A stretch of 9,410 bases of DNA from contig JACRGZ010000136.1 of the NCBI GenBank assembly GCA_016234155.1, positions 1 to 9,410 of the forward strand, written 5' to 3'. Under the pieces are notes generated by a model. It was not told the origin of the DNA. It searched no databases and saw nothing but the letters and a program-made list of their open reading frames with translations. This stretch comes from Nitrospirota bacterium (GTDB taxonomy: Bacteria; Nitrospirota; 9FT-COMBO-42-15; HDB-SIOI813). The translations under genes were made by a program, and so were the position numbers. Shown in pieces: positions 6,003 to 9,410 of this stretch. Positions within the stretch are counted from its first letter, which is position 1. Each line of letters starts with the position of its first letter.

Positions 6003-6527
6003 ATGAAAGTAATAATCAACAAATCAATCTTAGAATTAGTCGACGGCGACATTACTAAGGAGGAGACGGAGGCCATCGTGAATGCGGCCAACTCCGGCCT
6101 CCGGGGTGGAGGCGGTGTTGACGGCGCAATCCACAGGGTCGGTGGCCCGCAAATAATGGAAGAGTGCAGGAAGATCGGCGGGTGTCCCACAGGAGATGCC
6201 GTGATTACTACCGGCGGGAAATTAAAGGCAAAATATGTAATCCATGCAGTTGGGCCTGTATATCATGGAGGCAATAGGGGGGAGCCGGAACTCCTTGCCA
6301 GTGCCTACCAGAATAGCCTCAGGCGTGCCTCGGAGAATGTCATCAACAGCATATCCTTCCCGTCGCTCAGCACGGGCGCCTACGGTTATCCCATAGACGC
6401 CGCCGCCCGTATCGCCTTAAAGAGTGTGATTGAATATTTAAAAGAACACGAAGAGATCAGGCTTGTACGCTTTGTGCTCTTTGGGGCGGATGCTTACAGG
6501 GCGTATGAGGCCGCCCTCCCTACTTGA
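6003..6527 (+). CDS. Macrodomain protein (YmdB-like ADP-ribose hydrolase)
   Basis: A 174-aa single macrodomain close to E. coli YmdB and MacroD-type enzymes, which remove acetyl from O-acetyl-ADP-ribose and ADP-ribose from acidic side chains. Diagnostic blocks: VDGDITKEE (13-21), IVNAANSGLRGGGGVDGAIH (25-44; Asn27, Asn30 and Asp40 are the binding/catalytic positions), CPTGDAVITTGG, and SLSTGAYGYP, the phosphate-binding loop. The frame is open for 49 codons further upstream, but that part crosses the heptad-arm element and lacks a ribosome site; the ATG at 6003 has GGGGAGG at nine bases and a promoter just upstream, and matches the family start. It is transcribed alone, converging on yidC with 20 bases between stop codons. 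It is not obviously linked in function to its neighbours. Confidence 0.95.
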   Translation: MKVIINKSILELVDGDITKEETEAIVNAANSGLRGGGGVDGAIHRVGGPQIMEECRKIGGCPTGDAVITTGGKLKAKYVIHAVGPVYHGGNRGEPELLASAYQNSLRRASENVINSISFPSLSTGAYGYPIDAAARIALKSVIEYLKEHEEIRLVRFVLFGADAYRAYEAALPT

Positions 6528-6547
6528 TGACTTTTTGCGAGGCCGTC

Positions 6548-8152
6548 CTATTTTGCCGCAAAATATTTATTCGTAACCACCTGCTGGCCGATGGTCAGGA
6601 GGTTATTTACCAGCCAGTATAAAACAAGCCCTGAAGGAAAGTTTAAGAAAAAGAAGGTGAACATTACAGGCATTATAAGCATTATCTTGGCCTGGGTGGG
6701 ATCAACAGTGGACGGGGTCATCTTCTGCTGTATCAACATAGAAATACCCATGATAATCGGCATTACATAGTAGGGATCTTTCAGAGAGAGGTCCTTTATC
6801 CACAGGAAGAGCGGCGCCTGCCTTAGTTCTATAGCGCTTGCAAGGAGATTATACAACCCAATAAATACCGGTAACTGTAATAACATGGGAAAGCATCCGC
6901 CAAGCGGGTTTACCTTGTGGGTCTTGTATAGCTCCATCATTGCCTTGTTTAATGCCGCCCTGTCATCCTTGTATTTCTTCTGCAGCTTCTGCAACTCCGG
7001 CTGAAGCTTCTGCATATCCTTCATCGCCTTAAAGCTCTTATATGTAAGGGGGATAAATACGATCTTTGCTATGGCAGTAAGGACTATAATGGCAATCCCA
7101 TAGTTGCCGCTTAATCTGTAAAAGAGATAGAGGATATAGAAGAGCCCTTTTGCCAGCCAGCTTATCACGCTAATCTCCCCGAACATAAACCAGCCGAAGG
7201 ATATGCTGTTATCGAGTCCTACCCCAAGTCCTCTCAGCCTCTCGTACTCCTTAGGCCCTGCATAGAGCATTAGAGAGGTCTTCTGCCCGTCAGCCACTTC
7301 TATTGCACTCTGAACATCCTTATCCCCGCTCTTTTTCACTACAACTTTACTGACCCTATCCTTTGGTATAAGGGCTGAGATAAAATATTTGTCCTGGACT
7401 GCAGTCCATTTTATATCCCCTTCATAAAATAAAGGCCCCTTTATTTTACCTATCTTTTCTTTCTTTACCTTAGAGCCGACCATTGTGGTCGGCCCGACAA
7501 ATCCAAGTATTGCCTTCTCTCCCCACTCATGTATTCCAAAGTTTGAGCCTGTGGAGAGCGTATAGCTGCCGGCAATATTCACAGGGGTTATATCTACATC
7601 CACGTTATAGGTGCCGTTATAAAAGGTAAATTGCTTTTTAACCCCTTTACCACTGTGCGGATCAATGAGGGTAAAGACCACCACCCCCTTTGGGTTTTTA
7701 TCACTGAGGGCTAAGTCCCCCCCTTCAACAGTGTAAAAACCTCCATTCAGTAACTTGCTTAGATCCCCCTCCCCAACTGTGACTGACATGGGATATGCCG
7801 CCACTGCCACATTACCAGGATCAAATAGGACTATATTTTTCGCTCTCGTCACATCAACCCAGTACCGTTTCAACTCCCAGTGTTTAATTACCCCGCCTCT
7901 ATTCGTAAAAACGGCCTTATATAAATCCGTCTCCACAGTAACGGTGCGTTCTTCCTTCCCCATCTCACCGCTTATCTGTACAGTTCCGGCTAAAGGATGG
8001 GGCTTTTCTTCTTTGTCCTGAACAGATTGTCCCTGAGATTCAGGCTGCTCTTTTTGCGGGGGTTTTGGTGATGGAATTATAAAAGGATAGAGGATAAGCA
8101 CGAGCGCTGATAACACAATCGCAATTAATATCCTCTTATTCATATCTTCCAT
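6548..8152 (-). CDS. yidC: Membrane protein insertase YidC
   Basis: Inserts and folds inner-membrane proteins, alone or with SecYEG. The 534-aa protein has the Gram-negative layout: an N-terminal anchor (about 7-27), a Pro/Gln/Glu-rich linker, a large periplasmic domain (about 55-320), and the conserved five-helix core (about 325-530). Core signatures include the coiled-coil loop MQKLQPELQKLQKKYKDD, KVNPLGGCFPMLLQLPVF (413-430), ELRQAPLFLWIKDLS and FPSGLVLYWLVNNLLT. The positively charged residue of the hydrophilic groove, Arg in E. coli, is Lys363 here (LTAIAKIVFIPLT), which I recall as common in deltaproteobacterial-type YidC. The ATG overlaps the yidD stop by one base and has AAGGA six bases upstream; an ATG three codons later (MNKRIL) is the more usual family start. 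Last gene of the rpmH operon; no jag or mnmE follows. Confidence 0.98.
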   Translation of the reverse strand: MEDMNKRILIAIVLSALVLILYPFIIPSPKPPQKEQPESQGQSVQDKEEKPHPLAGTVQISGEMGKEERTVTVETDLYKAVFTNRGGVIKHWELKRYWVDVTRAKNIVLFDPGNVAVAAYPMSVTVGEGDLSKLLNGGFYTVEGGDLALSDKNPKGVVVFTLIDPHSGKGVKKQFTFYNGTYNVDVDITPVNIAGSYTLSTGSNFGIHEWGEKAILGFVGPTTMVGSKVKKEKIGKIKGPLFYEGDIKWTAVQDKYFISALIPKDRVSKVVVKKSGDKDVQSAIEVADGQKTSLMLYAGPKEYERLRGLGVGLDNSISFGWFMFGEISVISWLAKGLFYILYLFYRLSGNYGIAIIVLTAIAKIVFIPLTYKSFKAMKDMQKLQPELQKLQKKYKDDRAALNKAMMELYKTHKVNPLGGCFPMLLQLPVFIGLYNLLASAIELRQAPLFLWIKDLSLKDPYYVMPIIMGISMLIQQKMTPSTVDPTQAKIMLIMPVMFTFFFLNFPSGLVLYWLVNNLLTIGQQVVTNKYFAAK

Positions 8153-8391
8153 TACATGTCCTTCCTTACAGGCCTTACAGGGTCATAACCGCCCGGGTGA
8201 AAGGGGTGACATTTAAGGAGCCTGAACATGCCCTTATATGCCCCTTTCATAACCCCGAATTTTTGCATTGCATCTATAAAATACTGCGAACAGGAGGGGA
8301 AGAATCTGCAGGACGGCGGCTTTAAGATAGAGATATATCTCTGATAAAACCTTACAGGCCCGATAAAGATTTTCAAATACAGCACGTTCAA
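8152..8391 (-). CDS. yidD: Membrane protein insertion efficiency factor YidD
   Basis: A 79-aa protein that helps YidC-dependent insertion and sits at the inner membrane through an amphipathic N-terminus. Family signatures are complete: RFYQRYIS, LKPPSCRFFPSCSQY (23-37) and CHPFHPGGYDPV (61-72). The frame opens at TTG 8391, whose bases overlap the rnpA stop (TTGA); a GTG two codons later is an equally possible start and is slightly better spaced from a weak GAGAG. Either start implies coupling to rnpA. Its stop overlaps the yidC start. Confidence 0.96.
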   Translation of the reverse strand: MNVLYLKIFIGPVRFYQRYISILKPPSCRFFPSCSQYFIDAMQKFGVMKGAYKGMFRLLKCHPFHPGGYDPVRPVRKDM

Positions 8392-8726
8392 CTCTCTATA
8401 GACCTTACCAGATTTACGAAGGCCTCCTTAGCCTCCCGGAAGTCAGCGCCGACCATCTTTTCACGTGCTACAACCACCATATTCAAGCTCATATCCTTTA
8501 AGAAGGAATAATCGTCAGCCCTTACAATTTCCCTGATAATCCTTTTAATCCTGTTACGTTTGACCGCTCCACATAGTTTACGGCTTGCAGATATGCCAAC
8601 GCGACTGTATCCAAGGCTGGTTTCTAAATAGTAGAGGACAAAAAAACGATTGGCCTTTCTCCGTCCATTTCTATAAATATAGCGGTATTCCCATCCCTTC
8701 CGTATCTTATAGTTCGATAAACTCAC
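8388..8726 (-). CDS. rnpA: Ribonuclease P protein component
   Basis: Protein subunit of RNase P, which removes 5' leaders from tRNA precursors with the catalytic RNA. 112 aa, a normal length. The RNR signature AVKRNRIKRIIRE (54-66) and the preceding RVGISASRK are clear; YRNGRRKANRFFVLYYL aligns with the usual N-terminal strand. The start is GTG at 8726: an in-frame stop lies 11 codons upstream and no other start codon occurs until residue 79, inside the fold. This GTG and the next codons lie in a palindromic repeat (8712-8800), and no Shine-Dalgarno precedes it. The first six residues (MSLSNY) therefore come from repeat DNA. The 117-base gap to rpmH is mostly repeat. Level of translation may be affected by the palindrome that overlaps the start codon. 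Confidence 0.95.
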   Translation of the reverse strand: MSLSNYKIRKGWEYRYIYRNGRRKANRFFVLYYLETSLGYSRVGISASRKLCGAVKRNRIKRIIREIVRADDYSFLKDMSLNMVVVAREKMVGADFREAKEAFVNLVRSIES

Positions 8727-8800
8727 TACAGGTAGTTCGATAGTTCGGCAAGCTCACTACTCAATACAAGTATTGCGACTTGCTCAATACAGGTATTTCG
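8712..8800. repeat. Palindromic repeat cluster at the rnpA start
   Basis: Three related units of about 23-29 bases, each with a short palindromic core: ACTACAGGTAGT (8725-8736), AATACAAGTATT (8763-8774) and AATACAGGTATT (8786-8797). Flanks are also shared: GTTCGATAAACTCACTAC (8712-8729) against GTTCGGCAAGCTCACTAC (8743-8760, first base within one position). The C-to-A change in one arm of the core is matched by G-to-T in the other, so pairing is kept while sequence differs. The rightmost copies end near the rpmH side; the leftmost contains the rnpA GTG. The TTCG-n-AGCTCA texture resembles dispersed repeats seen in many bacterial genomes. Confidence 0.8.
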
Positions 8801-8843
8801 GCTTAATCACCCATTGCCTAGCCGTTATAATGACTCAAAGGGC

Positions 8844-8978
8844 TTATACCGCCAGCCTCACACGCCCCTTGGCCCTTCTCCTGCTCAGGACCTTCCTGCC
8901 CCCTTTTGTCTTCATCCTGCTGCGGAAACCGTGGGTCCTTTTTCTGCTCACATTATGTGGTCTGTATGTAACTGACAT
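8844..8978 (-). CDS. rpmH: 50S ribosomal protein L34
   Basis: A 44-residue, highly basic ribosomal protein. The reading contains SRKRTHGFRSRMKTKGGRK followed by VLSRRRAKGRVRLAV, the L34 signature almost throughout; it starts MSVTYRPHNV where most L34 begin MKRTYQP. ATG at 8978, TAA at 8844-8846. A strong AAGGAGG (8983-8989) lies four bases upstream. It heads the rpmH-rnpA-yidD-yidC operon and has a near-perfect promoter right upstream with a leader of about 16 bases. A longer open frame on the opposite strand here is only its shadow. Confidence 0.98.
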   Translation of the reverse strand: MSVTYRPHNVSRKRTHGFRSRMKTKGGRKVLSRRRAKGRVRLAV

Positions 8979-9000
8979 AAAGCCTCCTTCAAAATGTATA

Positions 9001-9028
9001 ATTATAATGTAATCACTTGAAATGTCAA
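9001..9028 (-). promoter_or_regulatory. Consensus sigma70 promoter of the rpmH operon
   Basis: On the minus strand, TTGACA (9023-9028) and TATAAT (9001-9006) both match consensus at all six positions, with a 16-base spacer. Transcription should start near 8994, 16 bases before the rpmH ATG, with the ribosome site inside that short leader. Such strength suits a ribosomal-protein operon. Confidence 0.9.
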
Positions 9029-9051
9029 CTTGTTTTTCTTATTATAAAGGT

Positions 9052-9340
9052 AATTCAGACAGTAGACCCATAGACATCAGACATTAGACTTAGGAAAGAA
9101 AATAAAATGGTTCATTCGTAAAAAAGTTGAGTAACGCAGGTAAATTAAAAATCAAAGATAAAAATGCAAAATGACAAATCAAAATTTAAAGATGAATTTA
9201 AAGGCAAAAGATAATCTTTGCATTTTGATATGTATTTTTGATTTTTTATCTTTAATCTTTGATTTTAGTCTAAGGGCTGATTTCTTACATAGAAAAGTCT
9301 GAAGTCTACGAGTCTGAAGTCCAGTGTCTGAATTGCAGTA
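9052..9340 (+). mobile_element. Heptad-arm inverted-repeat element, copy 2
   Basis: Left arm (9052-9094) runs AATTCAGACAGTAGACC..., then ATAGACA, TCAGACA, TTAGACT, TAGG; right arm (9293-9340) runs AAAAGTCTGAAGTCTACG..., then AGTCTGA, AGTCCAG, TGTCTGA, ATTGCAGTA. These are the same ends as in copy 1 (5757-5940), in the opposite orientation. Terminal AATTCAGACA (9052-9061) pairs exactly with TGTCTGAATT (9325-9334). After the left arm, GACTTAGGA is followed by an A-rich stretch and ATGG, as in copy 1, but the frame stops after four codons (ATG GTT CAT TCG TAA) and the interior is mostly an AT-rich palindrome (9148-9266). It begins 23 bases upstream of the rpmH -35 box. No transposase is present. 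Confidence 0.7.
9148..9266. repeat. AT-rich palindrome nested in element copy 2
   Basis: AAAATCAAAGAT (9148-9159) pairs exactly with ATCTTTGATTTT (9255-9266), and further complementary stretches (AAAAATGCAAAATG with CATTTTGATATG-type sequence) run toward a centre at GCAAAAGATAATCTTTGC (9204-9221). It occupies the interior of the heptad-arm element, where copy 1 has the four-helix-bundle fragment. It may be a separate repeat that inserted into the element. Confidence 0.7.
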
Positions 9341-9410
9341 CCTTAAGAAAAGGATTTGTCCCGAAGATATGATGGGGGTGGGTGGGAATGATAGTGGTAC
9401 CCATATGATC
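9341..9410. other. Window edge, no gene recognised
   Basis: Nothing recognisable. A plus-strand frame from an ATG at about 9369 stays open to the window edge, but it is under 15 codons and rich in Gly from a G-run, so it cannot be judged. No DnaA box or dnaA start is visible here, although dnaA often lies on this side of rpmH. Confidence 0.4.

Noticed and set aside
6533..6563. Bidirectional terminator between the macrodomain gene and yidC
   Set aside because: TTTTGCG pairs with CGCAAAA, but the stem is only 7 bp with a 17-base loop, is AT-rich, and lies partly in the yidC coding end.
8712..8800. CRISPR array
   Set aside because: Units are palindromic, imperfect and nearly contiguous; there are no unique spacers of uniform length and no cas genes.
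8773..9012. Plus-strand open frame of 79 codons
   Set aside because: It is antisense to rpmH, its promoter and the repeat cluster; rpmH on the other strand is unmistakable.
9106..9120. A coding start in element copy 2 (ATG GTT CAT TCG)
   Set aside because: It stops after four codons and has no recognisable product; useful only as a trace of shared ancestry with copy 1.
8979..9410. oriC / DnaA-box region beside rpmH
   Set aside because: dnaA often lies near rpmH, but no convincing TTATCCACA-type boxes were seen; the AT-richness is explained by the promoter and the nested palindrome.

Overview
The window looks like a stretch of chromosome from a Gram-negative bacterium. YidC is the long form, with an N-terminal anchor and a large periplasmic domain; SecA ends in a SEC-C zinc tail; and housekeeping genes are separated by many short genomic repeats. 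YidC and SecA remind me of Nitrospirota or Desulfobacterota-like uncultured lineages, but this is an impression from protein style, not a computed placement.

Layout. (1) 1-519 is decayed accessory DNA: a C/G-rich palindromic repeat, a truncated small ORF running into that repeat, and a relic of an AbiEi-type (type IV toxin-antitoxin) antitoxin frameshifted by a 13-bp tandem duplication. (2) 520-4406, minus strand: a GAF-GGDEF diguanylate cyclase downstream of secA, with a second C/G-rich double-hairpin repeat between them. (3) 4407-5745, minus strand: an AT-rich palindromic repeat, then a tightly overlapping cluster read as a 64-aa four-cysteine protein, cutA, and a MagIII-like (COG2231) DNA glycosylase whose last codons lie in the repeat. 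(4) 5757-5940: a short element with inverted arms made of 7-bp repeats, enclosing the first 34 codons of a four-helix-bundle (S23/23S rRNA intervening-sequence type) protein. (5) 6003-6527, plus strand: a macrodomain protein with its own extended -10 promoter. (6) 6548-8978, minus strand: rpmH-rnpA-yidD-yidC, the conserved ribosome / RNase P / membrane-insertase operon, with a near-ideal sigma70 promoter. rpmH was found by reading the minus strand directly. (7) 9052-9340: a second copy of the heptad-arm element in the opposite orientation, with a different AT-rich palindrome in place of the four-helix-bundle fragment.

The most interesting material lies between the genes. Two copies of one IR-bounded element family share arms but differ in cargo, and one cargo is the start of a four-helix-bundle gene. 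Separately, repeats have become part of genes: one supplies the only usable start codon of rnpA, one supplies the C-terminus and stop of the DNA glycosylase, and one supplies half of a small ORF. The rnpA repeat has palindromic units whose arms change in a compensated way (ACTAC/GTAGT versus AATAC/GTATT).
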